In this document: piece by piece, positions 25,042 through 35,120 of the stretch
Layout: the number at the start of each line of letters is the position of its first letter
Position numbering within the stretch: the stretch's first letter is position 1
NCBI GenBank assembly: GCA_030446465.1
Contig: JAUJNI010000002.1
Coordinates: 235,895 to 299,894 of the forward strand
From: Actinomycetota bacterium
Lineage (GTDB): Bacteria; Actinomycetota; CADDZG01; WHSQ01
Direction of reading: 5' to 3'
DNA: 64,000 bases
The notes under the pieces: model-generated
Told to the model about the DNA's origin: nothing
What the model saw: the letters and a program-made list of their open reading frames with translations, nothing else
Database searches by the model: none
Made by a program: the position numbers and the translations under genes

Positions 25042-26655
25042 ATGGCACAGGAATCGGTACTCACGATCAGCCCAGAGGATGTCTCCTCGGTACTCAGGCG
25101 GCACGTCCAGGAGTTCAGCCCTTCCCTCGAGCGCGAGGAAGTGGGGCGTGTCAAGGAGGTCGGCGACGGCATCGCACGAGTGAGTGGGCTCCCGCGGGCG
25201 ATGGCGAACGAGATGCTCGAGTTTCCCGGCGGCATCGTCGGGCTCGCGATGAACCTCGAAGAGGAGGAGATCGGTTGCGTCGTCTTGGGCGACGTCGCCC
25301 ACATCCAGGAGGGCGACCCGGTGAAGCAGTCCGGTCAGATCCTCTCCGTCGGTGTAGGCGACGAGCTCCTCGGGCGTGTCGTCGACGGGCTCGGCAATCC
25401 CATCGACGGAAAGGGCCCGATCCAGACGAGCAACCGGCGGCAGCTCGAGGTCCAGGCCCCCGGCGTCACGGCTCGTCAGCCGGTCAAGGAGCCGCTTCAG
25501 ACCGGCATCAAGGCGGTCGACGCGATGACCCCCATCGGCCGCGGGCAGCGCCAGCTCATCATTGGCGACCGCCAGACCGGCCGCACGGCCATCGCCATCG
25601 ACGCGATCATCAACCAGCGCTTGCTGTGGGGCACCGACAGGCAAGTGAAGTGCATCTACGTTGCTGTGGGTCAGAAGGCGTCCACGGTCGCCGAGGTCGT
25701 GGCGTCGCTCGAGGAAGCCGGTGCCCTCGAGTACACCGTCGTGGTCAATGCCCCTGCGTCCGATCCCGCGCCCTTCCAGTACCTCGCGCCCTATTCCGGC
25801 TGCGCCATGGGCCAGTACTGGATGGAGAACGGCGAGCACGCGCTCATCGTCTACGACGACCTGTCCAAGCAGGCGATCGCATACCGCCAGCTGTCGCTGC
25901 TGCTGCGTCGGCCCCCTGGACGAGAGGCCTACCCGGGCGACGTCTTCTATCTGCACTCCCGCTTGCTCGAGCGGGCCGCGAAGCTTTCGGACGAAAACGG
26001 CGGAGGATCGCTCACCGCGCTTCCCATCATCGAAACCAAGGGCGGTGACGTGTCTGCCTACATTCCGACCAATGTCATCTCGATCACCGACGGCCAGATC
26101 TATCTCGAAAGCGATCTCTTCTTCTCGGGGGTCCGGCCGGCGATCAACGTCGGCATCTCGGTTAGCCGGGTAGGTGGCAACGCGCAGATCAAGGCGATGA
26201 AGCAGGTGGCGGGAAGGTTGCGTCTTGACCTCGCGCAGTTCCGCGAGCTCGAGGCCTTTGCGGAGTTCGGATCCGAGCTCGACAAGGCGTCTCAGGCCCA
26301 GCTCGAGCGCGGTGCCAGGGTCGTCGAGATCCTCAAGCAAAAGCAGTACACGCCATACCCGGTCGAGGACCAGGTGATCTCTATCTGGGCCGTTACCAAC
26401 GGCTACCTTGACGACCTTCCGGTCGATCAGGTCCAGGCGTTCGAGCGCGGCTTTCTCGACCACGTCAAGACGCGGCACTCCGAGGTCGGTCAGACCATCG
26501 CCTCCACCGGCAAGCTGGAGGACGAGACCATTGAGACGCTCAAGAGGGCCGCCGACGACTTCAAGGGCACCTTCACGGACCAGGTCGACACGGTCGACAC
26601 CGTCGCGTCGCAAGAGGGAGTCCCCGAGCCGACGCAGACTCCGGCGGACCACTAA
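25042..26655 (+). CDS. atpA: F1Fo ATP synthase subunit alpha
   Basis: The alpha subunit provides the regulatory nucleotide sites and the arginine finger. The 537-aa product shows [20 protein letters not shown], the P-loop (25564-25587) and the arginine-finger motif [13 protein letters not shown] (about residue 375). The P-loop reads GDRQTGRT: the usually invariant lysine is Arg (codon CGC, 25582-25584, residue 181). Everything else is standard, so this is a substitution at a non-catalytic site, not a decayed gene. The C-terminus has a Thr/Asp-rich extension of about 30 residues. Confidence 0.96.
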   Translation: MAQESVLTISPEDVSSVLRRHVQEFSPSLEREEVGRVKEVGDGIARVSGLPRAMANEMLEFPGGIVGLAMNLEEEEIGCVVLGDVAHIQEGDPVKQSGQILSVGVGDELLGRVVDGLGNPIDGKGPIQTSNRRQLEVQAPGVTARQPVKEPLQTGIKAVDAMTPIGRGQRQLIIGDRQTGRTAIAIDAIINQRLLWGTDRQVKCIYVAVGQKASTVAEVVASLEEAGALEYTVVVNAPASDPAPFQYLAPYSGCAMGQYWMENGEHALIVYDDLSKQAIAYRQLSLLLRRPPGREAYPGDVFYLHSRLLERAAKLSDENGGGSLTALPIIETKGGDVSAYIPTNVISITDGQIYLESDLFFSGVRPAINVGISVSRVGGNAQIKAMKQVAGRLRLDLAQFRELEAFAEFGSELDKASQAQLERGARVVEILKQKQYTPYPVEDQVISIWAVTNGYLDDLPVDQVQAFERGFLDHVKTRHSEVGQTIASTGKLEDETIETLKRAADDFKGTFTDQVDTVDTVASQEGVPEPTQTPADH

Positions 26656-26659
26656 ACCA

Positions 26660-29075
<2,416 letters not shown>

Positions 29076-29102
29076 TGTCTTCAGGACCCCGCAGGTAAAG
29101 AG

Positions 29103-29501
29103 ATGGACGTCTCGATCGTCTCTCCAGAGGAAAAAGTCTGGCAGGGGGAAGCCGACAGGGTCGTGGCTCGCTCGCCAGAAGGCGAGTTTGCCATCCTGCG
29201 CGGTCACATCCCTTTCCTGGCGGCGTTGGTCCCCGGCCGCGTCGCAGTCGTAAGCGGGGATGACCGCAAGGAGTTCTTCGTTCCTGGTGGGTTCCTAGAG
29301 GCGTCTGGATCAATGGACGACTATCACGTCATCATCCTTGCCGATGACGCCGAGGACATTGCCGGTATTGATTTGGAGGACGCGCGAAAGCGTTATGAGG
29401 AGGCGCAGCGAAGGCGGCAAGAGGACGCCGATGATCGCTCCGAGGCCATGATGAGAATAGAGATGGCGCGGGTGGAGATCGCCGAGAGCCGCGGGCAGTA
29501 G
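29103..29501 (+). CDS. atpC: F1Fo ATP synthase subunit epsilon
   Basis: Epsilon caps the central stalk and can inhibit ATP hydrolysis. The 132-aa product has the beta-sandwich N-terminus (DVSIVSPEEKVWQGEADRVV, then EGEFAILRGHIPFLAAL) and a C-terminal two-helix region (about residues 85-132) rich in Glu, Arg and Ala. It is the last structural subunit of the operon. Confidence 0.94.
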   Translation: MDVSIVSPEEKVWQGEADRVVARSPEGEFAILRGHIPFLAALVPGRVAVVSGDDRKEFFVPGGFLEASGSMDDYHVIILADDAEDIAGIDLEDARKRYEEAQRRRQEDADDRSEAMMRIEMARVEIAESRGQ

Positions 29502-29504
29502 CTG

Positions 29505-29714
29505 TTGGAGGAGCCGGCCACCGACCTCAGGAACCGAGTGTTCTGTTCCTCGTGCGGGACCAGCTCCAAACGTCATCAGGGTCTGGTCCCACTTGGGTGG
29601 CAGGAGATGCCCGATGCGAGTGGTCGCAGGCTTGCCCTATGTCCGGAATGCGTGCGAAGGAACCTGTGGATGATAGAGGCGCGCCTCGACATCGACCCGG
29701 GTTCCGGTTTTTGA
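29505..29714 (+). CDS. Small zinc-ribbon protein
   Basis: The 69-aa frame starts at TTG 29505, 3 nt after atpC, and contains two Cys pairs: CSSC (about residues 14-17) and CPEC (about 46-49), with a GWQEMPDASGRR stretch between them. This is the geometry of a zinc ribbon. The C-terminus is RRNLWMIEARLDIDPGSGF. The start is uncertain: there is no good ribosome site, and a GTG at 29538 is too close to the first Cys pair. A regulatory or nucleic-acid-binding role is possible but not shown. Confidence 0.6.
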   Translation: MEEPATDLRNRVFCSSCGTSSKRHQGLVPLGWQEMPDASGRRLALCPECVRRNLWMIEARLDIDPGSGF

Positions 29715-29792
29715 ATGGAGCGCACCGTTTGACCTTGCGCAGATCGGAAATCCAAGGTACGGATTGAGTAATCAGACGAACGGGAGGGATGC

Positions 29793-30776
29793 ATGGCCGA
29801 CGAAGAAAAAGGACTCATTGACAAAGCGCGCGAGACGGTCGCAGGCGCGGGTGATCTAGCAGCGGGTGTTGTGGCGCCGCAGCCCGACGATGCCGGGGTC
29901 GTGGCGGTGACGCGCAGGGTGGCCGCGGGAGCCGTTGGTCTGGGTGCGGACGTCGCTCGACCGTCATCTGCAACGGGCGTGAGCGACGCAGCCCGCATCG
30001 CAACCGACACAGCCACGGATCTGCCCCCTATCCCTGCGCCCCCAGAGCCGGTGGCGACGTCGACCGGAGGAACAAAGAGCACTAGCCGGAGAAAGTCAAC
30101 GGGGCGTAAGAAGACCACGGCACGGAAATCGACGGGCCGCAAGAAGTCGACAGGACGCAAGAAGACCACGGCGCGCAAGTCAACCGGGGGCAGGAAGAAG
30201 TCAACCGGCAGGAAGACGACCTCCAGGAAGAAGTCGACGGCGCGCAAGTCAACCGGAGGCAGAAAGAAGACCACGGGCCGCAAGTCGACAGGCCGGAAGT
30301 CGACAGGGCGCAAGTCGACAGGGCGCAAGTCGACAGGGCGTAAGAAGTCCACCGCTCGCAAGTCGACCGGGGGCAGGAAGAAGACCACGGCAAGGAAATC
30401 GACCGGCAGGAAGAAGTCGACCGCTCGCAAGTCGACCGGGGGCCGGAGGAAGGCGACGGCACGCAAGTCGACAGGGCGCAAGAAGACCACGGCGCGTAAG
30501 TCAACTAGAGGCCGGAAGAAGTCCACGGGCAGGAAGAAGACGACGGCGCGTAAGTCAACCGGCGGCAGGAAGAAGGCCACGGGCAGGAAGAAGACGACGG
30601 CGCGTAAGTCAACCGGCGGCAGAAAGAAGGCCACGGGCCGCAAGTCGACCGGTCGGAAATCGACGGGCCGCAAGAAGTCGACCGCGCGCAAGTCAACCGG
30701 GGGTAGGAAGACAACAGCCAAGAAGACAACCGGCAGGAAGAAGTCCACTGCGCGTAAATCGAGCCGCCGTCGGTGA
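29793..30776 (+). CDS. Histone H1-like Lys/Arg/Ser/Thr-repeat protein
   Basis: The 327-aa protein has two parts. Residues 1-90 are mildly acidic and Ala/Val-rich, with a predicted helix KARETVAGAGDLAAGVVAP. Residues 91-327 are made almost only of Lys, Arg, Ser, Thr and Gly in short repeats such as KKSTGRK, KKTTARK and STGGRKK. The tail resembles histone H1 and the tails of actinobacterial HupB-type proteins, but no HU domain is present. It should bind DNA or RNA electrostatically; the N-terminal part could be a dimerisation or anchoring unit. GGGAGGG precedes the ATG. The repetitive DNA also gives long reverse-strand reading frames that are not genes. Confidence 0.85.
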   Translation: MADEEKGLIDKARETVAGAGDLAAGVVAPQPDDAGVVAVTRRVAAGAVGLGADVARPSSATGVSDAARIATDTATDLPPIPAPPEPVATSTGGTKSTSRRKSTGRKKTTARKSTGRKKSTGRKKTTARKSTGGRKKSTGRKTTSRKKSTARKSTGGRKKTTGRKSTGRKSTGRKSTGRKSTGRKKSTARKSTGGRKKTTARKSTGRKKSTARKSTGGRRKATARKSTGRKKTTARKSTRGRKKSTGRKKTTARKSTGGRKKATGRKKTTARKSTGGRKKATGRKSTGRKSTGRKKSTARKSTGGRKTTAKKTTGRKKSTARKSSRRR

Positions 30777-30797
30777 GAACAGGACGCTAGGCAAACT

Positions 30798-30826
30798 ACG
30801 GGGGGCGGCCGAGAGCCGCCCCCCGT
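30798..30826 (+). terminator. Strong GC hairpin after the histone-like gene
   Basis: ACGGGGGGCGGC (30798-30809) and its exact complement (30815-30826) form a 12-bp perfect stem with a 5-nt loop, 21 bp after the stop codon. No U-tract follows. It separates the histone-like gene from murA. Confidence 0.75.
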
Positions 30827-30869
30827 TCGTGGCGATGCGGTTCGCTTCCGGTCGCGCTAGGAGCAACTC

Positions 30870-32123
30870 ATGAATGCTTTCGTGGTCAACGGCCCCACGC
30901 CACTCGAGGGCGAAGTGCGCATAAGCGGCGCCAAGAATTCGGCCCTCAAGGCCATGGCGGCTTCTCTGTTGGTCCCGGCGAAGGTGACGCTTGATCGGGT
31001 CCCTCGGATCACGGACGTGACGCTAATGGCTCAGGTGCTCCAGCACCTCGGAGCGCGGGTGGAGTTCGAGCAGAACCGTCTGACCATCGACGCATCCGGG
31101 GACCTATTGGACGAGACGCCCTACGAGCTGGTGAAGAAGATGCGGGCGTCGATACAGGTGCTTGGCCCCCTGCTGGCCCGGCTCGGTCGCGCAAGACTGG
31201 CGATGCCCGGGGGCGACGCAATTGGCTCCCGGCCGATCGACCTTCATCTTCAGGGCCTGGAGCGCATGGGCGCAAAGTTCACCTCGCAGCACGGGTACGT
31301 CGAGGGCGTGGCCGACAGGTTGAAGGGCGTCCGGGTCCTCTTGGAATTCCCTTCCGTCGGTGCGACCGAGAACTTGTTGATGGCGGGGGTGCTGGCCGAG
31401 GGCACGACGACTATCGAGAACGCCGCCCGGGAGCCCGAGATCCAAGACCTCGTGGCGTTCCTGGTGGGCGCGGGGGCCCGGATAACCGGCGCTGGGACGC
31501 CAACAATCACCGTGGAAGGCGTCGACCAGCTCGGCGAGGTGCGGCACGAGATCATCCCCGACAGGATCGAGGCGGGGACCTATGGAATTGCTGCCGTCGC
31601 TACCCAAGGCGACGTGAGCCTGATCGATCTGCGGCCGGAGCATCTGGAGCTTCCATTCATCAAGCTCGAGGACGCGGGAGCGGAGGTCATCCGGTCGGAC
31701 GGGGAGGTTCGCATCCGTATGTCAAGACGCCCCAGTACTCTCGATCTGGTCACGCTTCCCTATCCGGGATTCCCGACCGACCTGCAACCTCCGATGATGG
31801 TCTTGCTCAGCCAGGCCGAAGGTCCCTCGATACTGACGGAAAACGTCTTCGAGGCTCGCTTCATGTTTGTCGACGAGCTGAATCGAATGGGGGCGCGCAT
31901 CCGCGTCGAAGGTCACCATGCCGTTATTCGCGGGGTGGAACGACTGTCGGGAGCACCCGTGAGGGCACCCGACATCCGGGCGGGCGCGGCTCTCGTCTTG
32001 GGAGGGCTGTGCGCCGAGGGCCGGACCGAGGTGTACGACCCCGGTCACGTTGGACGGGGCTATGAGGACTTCGCCGGGAAGCTACGAAGCCTCGGTGCCG
32101 ACGTCTCTGTCGAAGAGCGCTGA
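30870..32123 (+). CDS. murA: UDP-N-acetylglucosamine 1-carboxyvinyltransferase
   Basis: MurA transfers enolpyruvate from PEP to UDP-GlcNAc, the first committed step of peptidoglycan synthesis. The 417-aa product has the normal EPSP-synthase fold and starts NAFVVNGPTPLEGEVRISGAKNS, with the substrate Lys-Asn pair. The active-site loop reads PGGDAIGSRPIDLH: Asp (residue 116, codon 31215-31217) replaces the cysteine that fosfomycin alkylates in E. coli (C115). The same change makes mycobacterial MurA fosfomycin-insensitive, so intrinsic resistance is expected. TAGGAG precedes the ATG. Confidence 0.96.
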   Translation: MNAFVVNGPTPLEGEVRISGAKNSALKAMAASLLVPAKVTLDRVPRITDVTLMAQVLQHLGARVEFEQNRLTIDASGDLLDETPYELVKKMRASIQVLGPLLARLGRARLAMPGGDAIGSRPIDLHLQGLERMGAKFTSQHGYVEGVADRLKGVRVLLEFPSVGATENLLMAGVLAEGTTTIENAAREPEIQDLVAFLVGAGARITGAGTPTITVEGVDQLGEVRHEIIPDRIEAGTYGIAAVATQGDVSLIDLRPEHLELPFIKLEDAGAEVIRSDGEVRIRMSRRPSTLDLVTLPYPGFPTDLQPPMMVLLSQAEGPSILTENVFEARFMFVDELNRMGARIRVEGHHAVIRGVERLSGAPVRAPDIRAGAALVLGGLCAEGRTEVYDPGHVGRGYEDFAGKLRSLGADVSVEER

Positions 32124-32180
32124 GACGAGGTAGACGCGCACCCGATTCCCTAGCTCCGGGGGAGGGGTGACAATGTCTTG

Positions 32181-33899
32181 ATGAGTGGGTCGAGCCGGCT
32201 GCCGGCGGTTTTCGTTGTGATGCTCCTGTCGATCACGTCCGTCATGGCGTGGTCTGCCTCCTCATCGGCGGGTGCTGAGCAACCGGACAAGAAGGATCTG
32301 GGGGCTGCCGTCGCCCCCCTGAGGCTGGTTCCCACCGGTGTCAAGACCACCTCGGTTCGAGGCCTTCATTCCTATTTCGGCACGGTGGAGCTGAACGCCG
32401 CGAGTGACGGCATCGTCGTCATCAATCGCCTTCCGCTCGAGTTCTACTTGCTCGGTCTCAATGAGGTCCCTCCGGATTGGCCCACGGAAGCGCTGCGCGC
32501 CCAAGCGGTCGCGGCTCGGACATATGCCCTGTTCACTCTGGGCCGGCCCGCCGCCGGCAGCGCTGCGACCTACGGCTTCGACATCTGCGCGACGGTCCAG
32601 TGTCAGGTCTTCTCGGGGGCCGATGTGGTCAGGACTCCCGACGGACAGCGATGGGTCGAAGCCGTGAGAGACACCTCCGGGGAGGCGGTTCTCTACGACG
32701 GCGAGCCGATACTGGCTCGCTACCACTCCACCTCTGGCGGACGAACGCTCGACAACCTCGAGGCCTTCCCCGATGAGGAGGCCTATCCCTACTTGCGTTC
32801 GGTGACGAGCACGACGGAGGAGGCCGCGCCGCTCTACCGCTGGCGCGTGGAGTTCTCCCTGAGCGATCTGCAGACCATCGTGGAACGGGCGGGATGGTGG
32901 CCGGCCGACAAGGGAAAGCTGCGCGAGGTCAGGACCGTCCCCTCAAGGAAGGACCTTCACTACCCGGACGTCTTGCTGAGGGGCGAAAAGGGACGAGTCG
33001 TCAAGACGGCGGAGGAGCTAAGAACAGTCGTGCGCGATTTGGCCCCCGCGCTGGATCCCTTGAGCTACCCGTCGTTCGCGTTCACCAGCTCGGGCCGCCT
33101 CCCTGAGACGTTTCCCTCCAATCGCCTCACCATCGGCACTCGGAAGAACGAAGTCGTGGTGCGGGGGAGGGGCTGGGGGCACGGAGTGGGCATGTCTCAG
33201 TGGGGCGCGCACGGCCTCGCCGAGGAAGGCGTGAGTTACCGCGACATCCTGGCCCACTACTACACCGGTACCACGGTCGGCTTGGTCGACGACTCGGGTC
33301 CCATAGAAGTGGGCGTTGCGTGGGCGCAGCCCAAGGTGGTGGCTACCGGCTCCTTCCGTATTGTCGACGGGCGCGGGAGGACGGTGGTCGATCGTGCCAT
33401 CGGCTCGTGGACCTTCGATTGGGAATCGGCCGGTGTCGTGTCCATCGATCCTCCGGCTGGTTACCGGCTCCCCCTCAGAGTTGGCATCGTGGACGCCCCA
33501 CCACGAGCGGAGGCCGGCGAGCCGATACCGTTCGAGATCACTCTCTCGAGGCCCGCGGAGGTAAAGACCATCACGGAGTCCGAAGGTGACTCGGCAGGAT
33601 CGCAGACCGAGATCCGAGACGCAGGTAGCCGGAAGATCACGTGGCAAGCACCGAGAGAGCCCGGCGAATACAAGGTGAAGATCAGCGCTTCGTCGGGCGA
33701 TGTCGTCCGCAACAGTGAAGAGGTGCGAATCGTCGTCAGCCAGAGGGAGCCGGCCGGGCCCGGTGCCGGTGCCGCAGAAGCGGATACTGCGCCGCCCGAG
33801 CAACCCGAGCCCTCGGCGACCGTGCCCTTGATCGTCGTTGGGATAACCCTCGCAATGGCCCTAGTCGTCATTTTCCGAACGGTTAGCATGAAGAGGTGA
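32181..33899 (+). CDS. SpoIID/LytB-domain exported protein
   Basis: The 572-aa protein starts with a signal peptide (LPAVFVVMLLSITSVMAWSA, about residues 6-25). The SpoIID/LytB domain (about 60-370) includes YLLGLNEVPPDWPTEALRAQ, AVAARTYALF, ARYHSTSGGRTLDN and GRGWGHGVGMSQWGAHGLAE. A beta-rich region (about 400-520) and a C-terminal membrane helix VPLIVVGITLAMALVVIF follow. SpoIID of endospore formers is a lytic transglycosylase that acts on denuded peptidoglycan; in non-spore formers the domain is presumed to act on cell-wall glycan. ATG 32181 is preceded by an in-frame TTG 32178. The TGA overlaps the next gene. Confidence 0.9.
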   Translation: MSGSSRLPAVFVVMLLSITSVMAWSASSSAGAEQPDKKDLGAAVAPLRLVPTGVKTTSVRGLHSYFGTVELNAASDGIVVINRLPLEFYLLGLNEVPPDWPTEALRAQAVAARTYALFTLGRPAAGSAATYGFDICATVQCQVFSGADVVRTPDGQRWVEAVRDTSGEAVLYDGEPILARYHSTSGGRTLDNLEAFPDEEAYPYLRSVTSTTEEAAPLYRWRVEFSLSDLQTIVERAGWWPADKGKLREVRTVPSRKDLHYPDVLLRGEKGRVVKTAEELRTVVRDLAPALDPLSYPSFAFTSSGRLPETFPSNRLTIGTRKNEVVVRGRGWGHGVGMSQWGAHGLAEEGVSYRDILAHYYTGTTVGLVDDSGPIEVGVAWAQPKVVATGSFRIVDGRGRTVVDRAIGSWTFDWESAGVVSIDPPAGYRLPLRVGIVDAPPRAEAGEPIPFEITLSRPAEVKTITESEGDSAGSQTEIRDAGSRKITWQAPREPGEYKVKISASSGDVVRNSEEVRIVVSQREPAGPGAGAAEADTAPPEQPEPSATVPLIVVGITLAMALVVIFRTVSMKR

Positions 33900-34138
33900 G
33901 AAGCGAAGTGGCGGCCCTCGAAGCGCAGGTTCAGGAAGCCCTGCAGGTGATCCGGCCTGCGATTCAGATGGATGGAGGGGACATCCAGCTGGTCGGCGTC
34001 GTTGGGGGCCGCGCGACGGTGCGGCTATTCGGGACGTGCGAGAGCTGTCCCATCTCCCCGGTCACTCTCAAGGGTGGGGTCGAGCGCATCTTGAAAGAGC
34101 GAGTCCCCGGCATCGTCGAAGTCGTAGCGATCGATTGA
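33896..34138 (+). CDS. NifU C-terminal domain (NfuA-type) Fe-S protein
   Basis: The 80-aa protein is a stand-alone NifU C-terminal domain. VIRPAIQMDGGDIQLVGV is the family N-terminal signature and FGTCESCPISPVTLKGGVE holds the CxxC pair (residues 47-50) that binds a [4Fe-4S] cluster at a dimer interface. Such proteins deliver clusters to apoproteins. The GTG start overlaps the SpoIID stop, and the stop overlaps the meaB TTG start. Confidence 0.9.
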   Translation: MRSEVAALEAQVQEALQVIRPAIQMDGGDIQLVGVVGGRATVRLFGTCESCPISPVTLKGGVERILKERVPGIVEVVAID

Positions 34139-35064
34139 ACCTTGCTCATACCGTCGAGCGCGCTCTCAAGGGCGAGCGGCGGGCGATTGCACGCCTCATC
34201 TCGCTTGTCGAGGGAGGCGGAGCCGATCTCGTCGAGGTCATGAACGCGTTGCACCCCCACACCGGTGGTGCTTATTCAATTGGAGTCACCGGTGCACCCG
34301 GGGCCGGCAAGTCCACGCTGACCGAGAAGATGGTGGCCCGGGCGCGGGCCGACGGTCGGACCGTCGGCGTCCTCGCAATCGACCCATCGAGTCCTTTTTC
34401 GGGAGGAGCTCTGCTCGGCGATCGGGTGCGCATGCAGAGCCACGCGCTCGATCCCGAGGTCTTCATTCGTTCGATGGCGACGAGGGGCCACCTCGGGGGC
34501 CTGTCTCTCGCAACACCGGAAGCGGTGAGGGTTCTGGATGCGGTGGGGAAGGACCTCGTGGTTATCGAAACCGTCGGGGTGGGCCAGGCCGAGGTCGAGA
34601 TAACGGACGCCTGTGACACAACGCTCGTCGTTCTCAATCCCGGGTGGGGGGACGCGGTCCAGACCGCAAAGGCGGGCCTCCTTGAGATCGCCGACGTCTT
34701 CGTGGTGAACAAAGCCGATCGCCAAGGCGCCCGCGAGACTGTAAGGGAGCTTCGTCAGATGCTCGACATGTCGGAGCTTCCGTGGAAGCCGGCAATCGTC
34801 TCGACCGTGGCGACCAAAGACGAGGGCATCGATGACCTGTGGGCTGCAATAGAGAAGCACCGCGCTTATCAAGAAGAGAACGGCCTGCTGCAGGATCGAC
34901 GCCGCCGGCGCATCGAGCGTGAGATACGAGAGATCGTCGCTGAGCGCCTACGTCGCAGGGTCGAGACGGAGAAGACGGAGTTGCTGAGGCGCGTGACCGA
35001 TGAGGTCGTAAAGCGCGAACGCAACCCCTATCAGGCAGCCGACGAGATCATCTCGGCTCTGTAG
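34135..35064 (+). CDS. meaB: MeaB/ArgK-type G3E GTPase, methylmalonyl-CoA mutase chaperone
   Basis: MeaB gates loading of adenosylcobalamin into methylmalonyl-CoA mutase and protects the enzyme from inactivation. The 309-aa product has Walker A GAPGAGKST (about residues 52-60), the switch region IDPSSPFSGGALLGDRVRM, ETVGVGQAEVEI (Walker B/switch II) and the base motif NKAD (about 190). TTG 34135 overlaps the upstream stop; no better start exists because the extension would lie inside the NifU gene. The mutase subunit is 56 bp downstream, which supports this assignment over generic ArgK. Confidence 0.93.
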   Translation: MNLAHTVERALKGERRAIARLISLVEGGGADLVEVMNALHPHTGGAYSIGVTGAPGAGKSTLTEKMVARARADGRTVGVLAIDPSSPFSGGALLGDRVRMQSHALDPEVFIRSMATRGHLGGLSLATPEAVRVLDAVGKDLVVIETVGVGQAEVEITDACDTTLVVLNPGWGDAVQTAKAGLLEIADVFVVNKADRQGARETVRELRQMLDMSELPWKPAIVSTVATKDEGIDDLWAAIEKHRAYQEENGLLQDRRRRRIEREIREIVAERLRRRVETEKTELLRRVTDEVVKRERNPYQAADEIISAL

Positions 35065-35120
35065 CGCGTCCTCACGGGCGGATGAAGAGAGCTGGCGCGT
35101 CTGGTGGGTAGACTGCCGTG

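Noticed and set aside
29576-30748. A 390-codon minus-strand frame rich in FLPPVDLRAVDF repeats
   Set aside because: It is the reverse complement of the Lys/Arg repeat DNA of the histone-like gene. It has no ribosome site, and the plus-strand gene has one (GGGAGGG).
30060-30770. Regularly repeated DNA that could be taken for a CRISPR or satellite array
   Set aside because: The repeats are short, in phase with codons and without unique spacers. They encode the repetitive protein tail.
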